Assembly (NCBI GenBank): GCA_964556545.1
Contig: CAZKWE010000048.1
Span: 1-50,092, forward strand
DNA length: 50,092 bases
Source: JALSKU01 sp964556545
GTDB lineage: Bacteria; Campylobacterota; Campylobacteria; Campylobacterales; JALSKU01
Direction of reading: 5' to 3'
Translations under genes and position numbers: made by a program
Shown here: piece by piece, positions 8,357 to 16,984 of the stretch
Layout: the number at the start of each line of letters is the position of its first letter
Numbering within the stretch: the stretch's first letter is position 1
Notes under the pieces: model-generated
What the model was told of the DNA's origin: nothing
The model's database searches: none
The model's input: the letters and a program-made list of their open reading frames with translations, nothing else

Positions 8357-10720
8357 ATGAATGTAGAGATATCCAGAAGAAGATTTTTGCAAGGAAGTGT
8401 AGCCCTTACTGTTTTGGGTGGAGTGTCGTTATCAAGCGATAACCTTTTTTCAAATGAAAAGAAGAAAAATGCTTCAAATTCAAAGAGTGAAGATGTGCCT
8501 TTTCTTTGCGGAATGTGTGTAAACAAATGTGCGGGATTTGCACATGTAGAGGACGGAATTGTTAAAAAACTCAACCCCAATCCCTATTTTCCAAAGAGTA
8601 GAAATATGCTTTGCCCGAGAGGAAATGCAGGTATCCACACACTTTATGATCCTGATAGACTAAAGTATCCTCTTGTTAGAATCGGAGAAAGAGGAGACGG
8701 CAAATACAAAAGAGTCAGTTGGGATGAAGCATACGATGCCATACTTCATGGAACCGATAAATTTCCCGGAATTTTAAAAATACTTGATGAAGAGAAAGAC
8801 AATCGTGCAACGATTGGCTATTGCAACGGAGAGGGTCTTTCCAAGGAAGGTTTTGAGGATTTGATGGGTCAAAAGATAGGAACACCCAATTATGTAGATG
8901 AGATAAGTATCTGTCTTGAAACTACTCTTGCGGGATATTTTAATACCATAGGAGCTTACGGTGAGGCTGATTTGAATAATGCCGATTATCTCATAATAGC
9001 AGGAGCAAATAGGGCTGAAGCTATTATTACTCCTGATACTATGGATATGTTCAAAAGAAACAGAGGAAGAGGTCTGAAGATCGTAGCTTTGGATCCGAGA
9101 TATACAAATACGGTAGCAAATGCAGATAGATGGTATGCTATCAATCCGGGAACGGATTTGGCATTTGTATTGGCATTGACTTATGTAGCGATTAAAGAAG
9201 AGTTGTATGATAAGGATTTTATCGCAAAACATGGTGTAGGATTTGAGGATTATAAAAATCATGTGCTTTCTAACGGATATACTCCTGAGTGGGCATCAAA
9301 AATCACAGGAATTCCGGCTGAAGAGATATACAAAACTGCAAGAGAATTTATGACAGCAAAAAGCCCTATATATTATCAGGGAAGAAGAAGCGTATTTTCA
9401 AAAAATGATTTTCAGTTAAGAAGAGCTATGGCTATATTTCAAGGTCTTAGCGGAAATCTTGATAAAAAAGGCGGCATAATTTTCGGTCAAAAAATCGCAC
9501 TGCCAAAAGAGGATATAAATGCACCTATGTATGCTCAGGTACAAGAGAGATTTGATGTAAAATCCGTAGCTATTCCTACGGGAAAAACAGGATCTTGGAT
9601 ACTTTTTAGAAATATGGTTGTCGAGGGCAAGACACCTTATCCCGTAAGAGCAATGTTTATGCGAAAACATAATCCTTTAAGCGGAGTGCCGAATACTACA
9701 AAAACGGTTGAATTTTTGAAAAAGATGGATTTGAATGTTATGATAGATATTCTTCCGAGTGATACTGCAATGTTTTGTGATGTGATTTTGCCGGAAGCTT
9801 CATATCTTGAAAGAGAATCACCGGTAACAAGTTTTGGATTTTTAGAACCTGCTGTTGCTCTTAGAAAAGCAGCGGTAAAACCTCTATATGAGACAAAACC
9901 TCCGGAGGTTATATATAAGGAGCTTGCTGAGAAATTGTCTAAACCTCTTTGGGAAAATACCTTAAAATATGATGAAGATGTTCAAGATGACACAAAGGGA
10001 ATGAAACCTGAAGAACTTGAGCAGTACTATAAAGAAAATGGTTTTGATCTTGCAGATATATGGGAAAAATCCGTCGAAGAACAAAACAAAGAAAAGATAG
10101 TAAAAACTTTTGGCGAGGAAGCTTGGAAGATATTGGAAGAGAAGGGTATATACTATCCTAATATTGAAAAATACCATAAAAAGATAAATGATAACGAATA
10201 TGAATATTATCCTGATGATAAAAAGTTTTACACTACCAAAAAAGATAAGTTGAAAGTTGTTATAAACTTTAAAAACTTGGCTAAAAAAGGTGTGGATCCT
10301 ATGCCTACTTGGCATGCGGATTATGCTTTTGAGGTTCCAAAAGGCAAATTCAGGCTTGTTACGGGACGACATGCCCAATTTACCCAAAGCGGTACGACAA
10401 ACAATATAATGTTAAGAGATCTTATAAGAGAAAACTATCTTTGGATAAATAGTGAGGTGGCTAAACAAAAAGGTATAAAATTTGCAGATATTGTTGAGGT
10501 AACAAGCAGTGTAGGCAAAATTCGCATAAAAGCATTTCCAACCTTGAGAATTGCTCCCAATCAAGTATTTTTACTCCATGGTTTCGGAGGAAGCAGTAAA
10601 GAGATGGAATTTGCATACGGACACGGTGCAAACGATGCAATGATAATAGAAGATAAGATCGAGCCGATATATGGAGCAGCGGTCATGAATGAAACAAATG
10701 TAGATATAAGGAAGGTGTGA
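8357..10720 (+). CDS. PsrA/PhsA-type molybdopterin oxidoreductase, catalytic subunit (copy 2)
   Basis: Close paralogue of the protein at 4063, with long identical blocks and the same insert near the middle. The 787 residues have a Tat signal (SRRRFLQ at 6-12), iron-sulfur cysteines C51, C54, C58 and C86, and the probable molybdenum ligand C186 in ISICLET. All catalytic features visible in copy 1 are kept, so both are probably functional. AAGGA lies 8 bases upstream of the ATG. The duplication covers the A and B genes clearly and the C gene only weakly. Substrate is inferred to be polysulfide, elemental sulfur or thiosulfate; the two copies may divide substrates or conditions. Confidence 0.85.
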   Translation: MNVEISRRRFLQGSVALTVLGGVSLSSDNLFSNEKKKNASNSKSEDVPFLCGMCVNKCAGFAHVEDGIVKKLNPNPYFPKSRNMLCPRGNAGIHTLYDPDRLKYPLVRIGERGDGKYKRVSWDEAYDAILHGTDKFPGILKILDEEKDNRATIGYCNGEGLSKEGFEDLMGQKIGTPNYVDEISICLETTLAGYFNTIGAYGEADLNNADYLIIAGANRAEAIITPDTMDMFKRNRGRGLKIVALDPRYTNTVANADRWYAINPGTDLAFVLALTYVAIKEELYDKDFIAKHGVGFEDYKNHVLSNGYTPEWASKITGIPAEEIYKTAREFMTAKSPIYYQGRRSVFSKNDFQLRRAMAIFQGLSGNLDKKGGIIFGQKIALPKEDINAPMYAQVQERFDVKSVAIPTGKTGSWILFRNMVVEGKTPYPVRAMFMRKHNPLSGVPNTTKTVEFLKKMDLNVMIDILPSDTAMFCDVILPEASYLERESPVTSFGFLEPAVALRKAAVKPLYETKPPEVIYKELAEKLSKPLWENTLKYDEDVQDDTKGMKPEELEQYYKENGFDLADIWEKSVEEQNKEKIVKTFGEEAWKILEEKGIYYPNIEKYHKKINDNEYEYYPDDKKFYTTKKDKLKVVINFKNLAKKGVDPMPTWHADYAFEVPKGKFRLVTGRHAQFTQSGTTNNIMLRDLIRENYLWINSEVAKQKGIKFADIVEVTSSVGKIRIKAFPTLRIAPNQVFLLHGFGGSSKEMEFAYGHGANDAMIIEDKIEPIYGAAVMNETNVDIRKV

Positions 10721-10721
10721 A

Positions 10722-11396
10722 ATGAATTATGCGATAGCATTTGATTATCAGAATTGTATAAATTGTAAAGCTTGTGAAGTTGCCTGCAAAGAACAAAATA
10801 ATGTACAGCTTGGTGCCGATAAACAAAGAATTTGGGTTGGTCAGACGGAAAAAGTGGTTTTCGGAAAGCTTTTTGTAAATTTTTATCCTTCCCAATGCAA
10901 TCACTGTCTTGATGCACCTTGTGTCGAAGTTTGTCCTACAAATGCAAGCCATTTTGTAGATGGCGGTTTGGTTATGGTCGATCAAAGTAAATGTATTCTC
11001 TGTAAAGGTTGTATGGAAGCTTGTCCTTATGATGCAAGATTTGTTGATGATGAGAAAGTAGCGGTAGATAAATGTACATTTTGTTATGATACGAGAATTA
11101 GTAAAGGATACACTACGACTGCTTGTCAAGCAACTTGTCCTACAAAAGTCAGACTTTTTGGAGATTTGGATGATGAAAATGGTGCATTGGTACAGCTTTT
11201 GAAAAAGAGAAAATTCTTTGTCTTAAAACAGAAAGAAAAAACTGTTCCTAAACTATTTTATCTATTGCCGGAGCATGATATGAATTATGCAATGAACTCC
11301 ATAGGGCATGATACTAAACTTTATACTTGGGATGAAATGAAACCAATCATAGAAAAAGCAAAAGCAAAAAGGATTAAGCAATGGAAAAAATCGTAA
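10722..11396 (+). CDS. PsrB-type four-cluster ferredoxin subunit (copy 2)
   Basis: Second four-cluster ferredoxin, 224 residues. The cysteine groups CINCKACEVACKEQNN, CNHCLDAPCVEVCPTNA, CILCKGCMEACPYDAR and CTFC...CQATCPTK match copy 1 in order and spacing. It differs by a C-terminal extension of about 40 residues (after PKLFYLLPEHD) rich in lysine, which copy 1 lacks since it stops at PKLFYLI. It begins one base after its A subunit and overlaps the following NrfD gene by 16 bases. The tail probably contacts the different membrane subunit of this operon; that is inference. Confidence 0.9.
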   Translation: MNYAIAFDYQNCINCKACEVACKEQNNVQLGADKQRIWVGQTEKVVFGKLFVNFYPSQCNHCLDAPCVEVCPTNASHFVDGGLVMVDQSKCILCKGCMEACPYDARFVDDEKVAVDKCTFCYDTRISKGYTTTACQATCPTKVRLFGDLDDENGALVQLLKKRKFFVLKQKEKTVPKLFYLLPEHDMNYAMNSIGHDTKLYTWDEMKPIIEKAKAKRIKQWKKS

Positions 11397-12649
11397 TCGC
11401 GGGAGTGGAGATAAATAAAGTCTCCATAAGACAACTTTTGTTCAATAAATATATGATACTATCTTATATTTTGCTTGCTATTGGAATTTATGGTATATAT
11501 GAAGTTATGCAAATGAGATATTTTCTTATAGGTGCAACGGCACATGATGCCGGTATGCATCCCGGATCTCATCAAATGGTTGTAGCTATGAAAGATGCAG
11601 TTTTCGGAGAAGGCGGAGAAGTCAAAAGAGAAGCTCCTTGGTCACTTTATATCGTAAATTATATGTATATGATATATACCGGAAGCGGTGTTATTTTTCT
11701 TGTAGCACTTGATGAGCTTTTAAATCTACAAATTGTAAAGAAAACTGCAGCCGGATTTTTGGCTTTTGGTATTTCTATGGTTATAGGCGGTCTTTTTACC
11801 ATCATGATAGATTTAAATACTTTGCATATGCTCTCAATGGTGACAAGCCCCAATTTTGGTGCTGGAATGTGGCAAATGCTTCCGCTTTACGGTGTTTATA
11901 TCCCATTTGTTTTGTTTGAAATATATCTTTTGATAACTAAAAATACAGCTTGGGCAAAAAGAATATCATTTGTAATACTTCTTCTATCTATATTGATAGA
12001 TATAGTAGAGTATTATATCCAGGCAAATTTGTTTAGTATGAATGAGGCAAGACACTTATGGAATACATATCCGAGTTTAACAATATATTTTATAGTTTCC
12101 GCTTATGTGGCAGCTATAGGAATTATGGGGCTATATAGCTATTTTACATACAGAAGAACACTTGGAAAAGAGTATCACTCTTTGATAGAAGTTTTAAGAA
12201 AGATGGCTCTTATATGTATCACTATACTTGCCGCTTATGAAGCGATAGCCTATCTTACCATAGATAAACATTGGGCATTTTTGATACTTTTTGGACCATT
12301 TAAGTATTTATTTTTTGGTGGATATATAGTTCTTGCTATGACAATTCCTTATCTTTTAATGTTAAGAGAAAGTAAAGATATTTTGACTATAATAGCTTCA
12401 TTTTTTATGATAGTCGGAACATATATAGGAAGATATATTTTCGTATATGCCGGAAATGCTTATCCAATGAGCGATAGATTCGGTACCGGTTTTGAAAAAT
12501 ACGGAATGTATGAAAAGGTAATGAATTTTATATATTATCCGCCGGAAAGATCGGAAGTTTTAGTGGTAATAGGTTCATTTGGTGTTATACTGGCTGTTTA
12601 TACACTTTTAAACAAACTGTTTTCGGTTTCTAAAGTTAGAGATCATTAA
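11381..12649 (+). CDS. PsrC/NrfD-type membrane anchor (copy 2, divergent)
   Basis: Polytopic membrane protein of 422 residues with eight to ten hydrophobic segments, in the position of the NrfD/PsrC quinone-interacting subunit. A 16-base overlap with the B gene makes co-translation certain in effect. It is only distantly similar to copy 1: the periplasmic loops are longer (for example the histidine-rich segment HDAGMHPGSHQM near residue 50) and the C-terminus differs. The histidines could sit near a quinone or haem site, but no haem is expected in this family. Membrane topology and the position in the operon support the call more than motif matches do. Confidence 0.8.
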   Translation: MEKIVIAGVEINKVSIRQLLFNKYMILSYILLAIGIYGIYEVMQMRYFLIGATAHDAGMHPGSHQMVVAMKDAVFGEGGEVKREAPWSLYIVNYMYMIYTGSGVIFLVALDELLNLQIVKKTAAGFLAFGISMVIGGLFTIMIDLNTLHMLSMVTSPNFGAGMWQMLPLYGVYIPFVLFEIYLLITKNTAWAKRISFVILLLSILIDIVEYYIQANLFSMNEARHLWNTYPSLTIYFIVSAYVAAIGIMGLYSYFTYRRTLGKEYHSLIEVLRKMALICITILAAYEAIAYLTIDKHWAFLILFGPFKYLFFGGYIVLAMTIPYLLMLRESKDILTIIASFFMIVGTYIGRYIFVYAGNAYPMSDRFGTGFEKYGMYEKVMNFIYYPPERSEVLVVIGSFGVILAVYTLLNKLFSVSKVRDH

Positions 12650-12675
12650 TTCACAATTATTATACGATTATTTGG

Positions 12676-12681
12676 TATAAT
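12676..12681 (+). promoter_or_regulatory. -10 box of the small periplasmic protein gene
   Basis: GGTATAAT lies about 31 bases upstream of the ATG at 12712, giving this gene its own promoter after the psr operon. Confidence 0.55.
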
Positions 12682-12711
12682 ATGATAAATCTTATGAAAG
12701 GAGAAAAAAGT

Positions 12712-13041
12712 ATGAAGAAATTGCTAGGAGCGATATTGATCGCAATGTTAGGACTTACTTTTGTAAGTACTTCTGCATTTGCAGATTCTGCCAAAGGACA
12801 GAAGCTTTATGTTAGAAAACTTAAAAAAGCTTGTAAAAAAAGCGGAATCGACAACGGTGGTGTTTTGGCTAAAAAACACACTCAAGCAGAGTGGAAAGCG
12901 GCAAATGACGCAGGTAAACTAAATGCTGAGATAGAGAAATTTTGTCCAAAAGCCAAGCCTCTTAAAAAAAGATACTTGAAAGATATATATGATTTCTTGT
13001 ATAACTTCGCTAGTGACAGCGGTAATGTTCCATCTTGTTAA
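12712..13041 (+). CDS. Small exported lysine-rich protein, unknown function
   Basis: A 109-residue protein with a clean Sec signal peptide (MKKLLGAILIAMLGLTF, cleavage near AFA-DS). The mature part is basic and begins AKGQKLYVRKLKKACKK, which resembles the start of small c-type cytochromes, but no CxxCH haem motif is present. Three cysteines remain (KKACKK, EKFCPK, and the C-terminal VPSC). I recognise the general look of a small periplasmic protein seen in related bacteria but cannot assign a function. AAAGGAG precedes this ATG; the upstream in-frame ATG at 12682 lacks a site. It follows the second psr operon, so a sulfur-related role is possible but not shown. Confidence 0.7.
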   Translation: MKKLLGAILIAMLGLTFVSTSAFADSAKGQKLYVRKLKKACKKSGIDNGGVLAKKHTQAEWKAANDAGKLNAEIEKFCPKAKPLKKRYLKDIYDFLYNFASDSGNVPSC

Positions 13042-13061
13042 TTAGATGAACAATATTCGGT

Positions 13062-13092
13062 AAATATTGGAAGAAAACTCTTCCAATATTTT
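13062..13092. terminator. Bidirectional terminator between small protein and selB
   Basis: A 13-bp stem (AAATATTGGAAGA with TCTTCCAATATTT) and a 4-base loop lie between convergent genes. The stem overlaps the selB stop by two bases. T-rich on one side and A-rich on the other, it can serve both strands. Confidence 0.8.
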
Positions 13093-14941
13093 AACCGATA
13101 AAATATCTTTTGTTTTCTACTTTTTTTATCTCATCAAATTTATCAAGATATTCAAGATATCCTATAAGATATTTTCTGCTTATAGGCAACTTTTCTTTGA
13201 AGCTTTTAATATCGATATATCCTTCTTTATGAATAATTTCTTTTTGCATGGCAACAATTTTTGATAAATTTGCAGAAGTTATAAAAAGATTGTGAGCAAT
13301 TCTTACTATTTTTTTGTTTGAAGTTAGTTTCTTTAGTATTTTATCACCTAATTTTCTATCCATATCAAGTCTGTCATAAAGATTGTAAGGAGCAGTTGGA
13401 GTAAAACCTTCATTTTCCAGTATATTATATACTCTTTTTTCAAGCTCTTTTTGTATATCAATTTTACCTATGTCAACTCTTTTGTAAATATTTTGAGAAA
13501 TGTGAAGATAGCCTGATTTTACAAAATCATCAAGTATATTTTTTATAAAAGAGAAGCTTGCCCATTTTATTCTTAAGCTAAGTGATGAGGGAGAAAGCAT
13601 GGCATACGGATTTTTTTCATATATATTTTTTATTTTTTCAGAAAGTATCTCTTTGGTTTGCAAAGGATAGATGACAAGTTCTTTATCATCAATAAAAACA
13701 TTTTGTAAATTTTTTGCAATTTCTAAAACTTCTTCGTGTGTTTTGCCAAAGCGTTGAATGGAAGAAACCAAACCAAAACCTTTTTTGTGATTTTGCACAA
13801 ACAGCATAAAAGCTTTTTCATACTCTTTTTTATAAAGTGCTAAAAGCAAAGGAAATTTTTTGTTCTTTTTTATAGGATCGTTTAACGGATCCAAAACAAT
13901 ACCTCCGCCCAAAAGAGAACCGTTAAAAAGGAGCACAAAGGTATCGCCATGCATTAGATACATTTTATCTTTAAAATTGATTTTAGCCAGTTTCCCTCCA
14001 TCTATATCATTGTCATACAGATATATTTTGGCTGACATCTGTTTTGCTCCGCTTATAAATGTAACTGTTGAGTTATGCTTTATTTCTTTGTTTTTAGAGT
14101 TTTTTATATAAGCTTCAATGGCATTAAAACCCCTAAAATATCCCCTTGTTGTTAAAAGATAACCTTTTTTTAACTTGCCATGAGGTATATTTAAATTTAG
14201 TGCAACTCTTTGATGCTTTTTTGCCAGATTGCTTTGTTGAGAGTGAATTTGGATATTTTTTACGAGTATTTCTTGTCCGAGCTCACTTGCCAGGACTTTT
14301 TCACCGGTTTTTATCTTGCCGTTTAATACTGTTCCTGTTACAACCTCCCCAAAACCTTTTATGCTAAAAACTCTGTCTATATAGTATCTAAAAAACTTTT
14401 CATCCGAATCGCTTTTTTTTGTTTGCAGTTGAAAAAGAAACTCTTTTAAGTCATTTATGCTTTTATTGTTGTAAATGGAGCTTTTTTTGATATCTATCAA
14501 ATTTAAACGAGGATAATTGTTAAGCAGTTTTTTTATCTCATCTTCTCTTTTGATTATATCTGTTTTGTTAGCCAAATCACACTTTGTAATTACAAACAGT
14601 ATCTCTTTGATTCCTAAAAAGTTTAAAACCTCCAAATGCTCAATGGTTTGCGGCATAATGCCCTCAACAGCAGATACAACAAACAAGGATAAATCAAATC
14701 CGAAAGCCCCGCTTATCATATTTTTTAAAAGTTTTTCATGGCCTGGTACATCTATGAAGGCAATATTAGTATCATCTTTTTTTATGTTTGAAAAACTAAG
14801 ATCGATTGTAATGCCTCTTTTTTTTTCTTCTTCGAGTTCATCGCCGTTATAGCCGCTTAATGCTTCGATAAGTGCCGTTTTCCCATGGTCTATATGGCCG
14901 GCGGTTCCTATAATGATATAGCGAGAGTGATGAGTATTCAT
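13091..14941 (-). CDS. selB: Selenocysteine-specific elongation factor SelB
   Basis: SelB is the GTPase that brings Sec-tRNA to UGA codons marked by a SECIS hairpin. The 616-residue protein has G1 GTAGHIDHGKT at residues 12-22, the switch I region EEEKKRGITIDLSF, G3 DVPGHE and G4 TKCD, EF-Tu-like beta-barrel domains including VTGTVLNG, and a C-terminal array of winged-helix domains that binds the SECIS. Length agrees with bacterial SelB. It overlaps selA by 4 bases (ATGA) and ends a five-gene operon that starts with a sensor cassette. Its clients in this window are fdhA and selD. Confidence 0.96.
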   Translation of the reverse strand: MNTHHSRYIIIGTAGHIDHGKTALIEALSGYNGDELEEEKKRGITIDLSFSNIKKDDTNIAFIDVPGHEKLLKNMISGAFGFDLSLFVVSAVEGIMPQTIEHLEVLNFLGIKEILFVITKCDLANKTDIIKREDEIKKLLNNYPRLNLIDIKKSSIYNNKSINDLKEFLFQLQTKKSDSDEKFFRYYIDRVFSIKGFGEVVTGTVLNGKIKTGEKVLASELGQEILVKNIQIHSQQSNLAKKHQRVALNLNIPHGKLKKGYLLTTRGYFRGFNAIEAYIKNSKNKEIKHNSTVTFISGAKQMSAKIYLYDNDIDGGKLAKINFKDKMYLMHGDTFVLLFNGSLLGGGIVLDPLNDPIKKNKKFPLLLALYKKEYEKAFMLFVQNHKKGFGLVSSIQRFGKTHEEVLEIAKNLQNVFIDDKELVIYPLQTKEILSEKIKNIYEKNPYAMLSPSSLSLRIKWASFSFIKNILDDFVKSGYLHISQNIYKRVDIGKIDIQKELEKRVYNILENEGFTPTAPYNLYDRLDMDRKLGDKILKKLTSNKKIVRIAHNLFITSANLSKIVAMQKEIIHKEGYIDIKSFKEKLPISRKYLIGYLEYLDKFDEIKKVENKRYFIG

Positions 14942-16293
14942 TTGATTTTTTCTTTTGAGTTGAAAACTTTATTTATGGTGTCTATGATTTTATTATCCAT
15001 TTCCGGCAGGATACTTCTAAAATCTATCAAAAACTGCTCATTTTCTATCCTTCCTATAAGTCCGAAATTTCTGAATTTTTGTTCCAAATCTTCAGCATTA
15101 CCCTTAAAAGCCAAAGCAACAGTTGGAAATTTTCTATTTGGAAGTGTTCCTCCTCCCATATAAGTAAAACAGTTTTTTATCATACATTTGTCATTTTTGG
15201 TTTTATCTTTTATTGCTTTTGCTCTGTTTGTCAACTCTTTCGTATCCGTAAAAAGCATTTTAAGTGTTGGAATTTTGTTATATTCTTTCAATATATAAGC
15301 TCTGATGCTTTCTTGCAATATACTAAGTGTAACTTTATCAACTCTTAACATTCTAAGTAATTGATTTTGTTTTAATTTGTCAATATAGGATTTTTTTCCT
15401 ATAATGATACCTGCTTGAACACTTCCAAATAGTTTGTCTGCACTAAAACTGATTAGTGAAGGTTGTTGAGATAGTATTTTTTTTATTGGAGGTTCTTTTG
15501 TGCCTAAATTATAGGGAAGTTCAAGTATATATGCACTTCCCAAATCATAATAATCCAAGAGATTGTATTTTTTTGCCAATTTTGTAATATCTTCAAATTT
15601 TACATCTTCGCTGAAACCGACGATATCAAAGTTTGACTTGTGTACTTTCATAAGAATCGCACTGTTTTGGTTGATATTGCTTTCATAATCTTTCAACTTT
15701 GTTTTATTGGTGGTTCCGATTTCTTTTAAAATTGCACCGCTTTCTCTCATAACTTCAGGTATTCTAAAACTCCCCCCTATTTCTACAAGTTCTCCTCTTG
15801 ATACAATTACTTCCTTGTTTTTTGCGAAAGTATTGAGAATTAAAAATACGGCACTTGCATTATTGTTGACTACAAGAGCATCTTCCACACCCAGTAGATT
15901 TTGTAAATCTTTTGTAACATGAGTATATCTTTCACCTCTTTTGCCAGTTTTTTCATCATATTCCAAGTTTGAATAACCACATATAATATCTTTGGCTTTA
16001 TCGATTATCTCATTTGATATAACACTTCTTCCCATATTGGTATGTATTATGATGCCGGTTGCATTTATAAGAGGTTTCAATGATGGAGTGATGAATTTTG
16101 CGTATGTAATTTTTACACCGTGAATAAGTTTTGAAATGTTTATATCAGTTATAGTTTCATTTTTGATTTTGGTTCTTAGTTTTTCTATCTCATATCTTGC
16201 AGCAATTGTGAGTAATTCTTTGTTTAATCCTTTAAATTCATTGTTGCAGATAAAAATATCTATTTTTGGTATTTTTTTAAAAATTTTATTCAT
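14938..16293 (-). CDS. selA: L-seryl-tRNA(Sec) selenium transferase
   Basis: SelA converts Ser-tRNA(Sec) to Sec-tRNA(Sec) using selenophosphate and pyridoxal phosphate. The protein has 451 residues, the family length. The PLP-binding lysine is K287 in SFSADKLFGS; the N-terminal INATGIIIHTNMGRS block and the glycine-rich GKRGERY stretch are typical. It overlaps selB by 4 bases and the upstream response regulator by 8, so all are likely made from one message. The needed partners, tRNA-Sec and selD, lie about 17 kb away on the other strand. Confidence 0.96.
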   Translation of the reverse strand: MNKIFKKIPKIDIFICNNEFKGLNKELLTIAARYEIEKLRTKIKNETITDINISKLIHGVKITYAKFITPSLKPLINATGIIIHTNMGRSVISNEIIDKAKDIICGYSNLEYDEKTGKRGERYTHVTKDLQNLLGVEDALVVNNNASAVFLILNTFAKNKEVIVSRGELVEIGGSFRIPEVMRESGAILKEIGTTNKTKLKDYESNINQNSAILMKVHKSNFDIVGFSEDVKFEDITKLAKKYNLLDYYDLGSAYILELPYNLGTKEPPIKKILSQQPSLISFSADKLFGSVQAGIIIGKKSYIDKLKQNQLLRMLRVDKVTLSILQESIRAYILKEYNKIPTLKMLFTDTKELTNRAKAIKDKTKNDKCMIKNCFTYMGGGTLPNRKFPTVALAFKGNAEDLEQKFRNFGLIGRIENEQFLIDFRSILPEMDNKIIDTINKVFNSKEKIK

Positions 16294-16984
16294 TGTTTAT
16301 TCCAAAATTAAAACTATCGAGTTTGTTTTCATTTAACATATATTTGCTTCTTTGAAGTTTTGTCAATATTCCTTTTTCAATCAGGGTTTTAAAAATCTTA
16401 ACAAGAGTGGGTTTGCTGATATCTATATTTTGCATTATATCCATATATGAAAAATCAAAAATATTATTGTCGTCTAAATTGTTAAAAATAAATCTGACAA
16501 CTTCTATTTGTTTGCTGTCACAAATAAGTGAAATTGTTTTGATGATATTGTATGATTTGTTTATCTCTTTGTTTTGTATTGTCGGAAGTACGGTATCATG
16601 AATAGTATTTAACAGTTCTTTTATGTTTACGGGCTTAATGATATAGTTTTCTACCTTAAGTTTTATGGCTTCAAGAAGATAATTTGTATCTGTGTATGCT
16701 GTTGTTAAAATTACCGGTATATTTATATCATATTCATCTCTTAAAATTTTGATAAAATCTATACCATTATCATTTTCCAAAAGTATATCCGAAATTATTA
16801 CATCAATTTTATGCTTTTTTAAAAAGGCTAAAGCATCTTTTGTATTTGTTACAGGATATATTTTTTTTACAAAATCTTCCAATATATCAGAACTGTTTTT
16901 TAGCAAATCCTTATCATCCTCAATGTAAAGAATACTAAATTCTTTTAAAATTTCAAGATCTCTTTTTTGGGTTTTACTGCTCAT
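16286..16984 (-). CDS. Two-component response regulator
   Basis: A 232-residue regulator. The N-terminal receiver has the acidic pair in YIEDDKD, the phosphorylatable aspartate in VIISDILLEN, the TTAYTD threonine region and the lysine in IIKPVN. The C-terminal ~80 residues look like a winged helix (SYMDIMQNIDISKPTLVKIF) that reads as DNA-binding, not an OmpR- or NarL-type output I can name. It overlaps the kinase gene by 11 bases and selA by 8. Being placed head to head with the formate dehydrogenase operon, it is the likely regulator of that divergent promoter; two candidate binding sites lie there. Confidence 0.88.
   Translation of the reverse strand: MSSKTQKRDLEILKEFSILYIEDDKDLLKNSSDILEDFVKKIYPVTNTKDALAFLKKHKIDVIISDILLENDNGIDFIKILRDEYDINIPVILTTAYTDTNYLLEAIKLKVENYIIKPVNIKELLNTIHDTVLPTIQNKEINKSYNIIKTISLICDSKQIEVVRFIFNNLDDNNIFDFSYMDIMQNIDISKPTLVKIFKTLIEKGILTKLQRSKYMLNENKLDSFNFGINNE

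Noticed and set aside
13860..14852. Plus-strand frames opposite selB
   Set aside because: They are antisense shadows of a complete, conserved gene and show no ribosome sites or protein-like composition.
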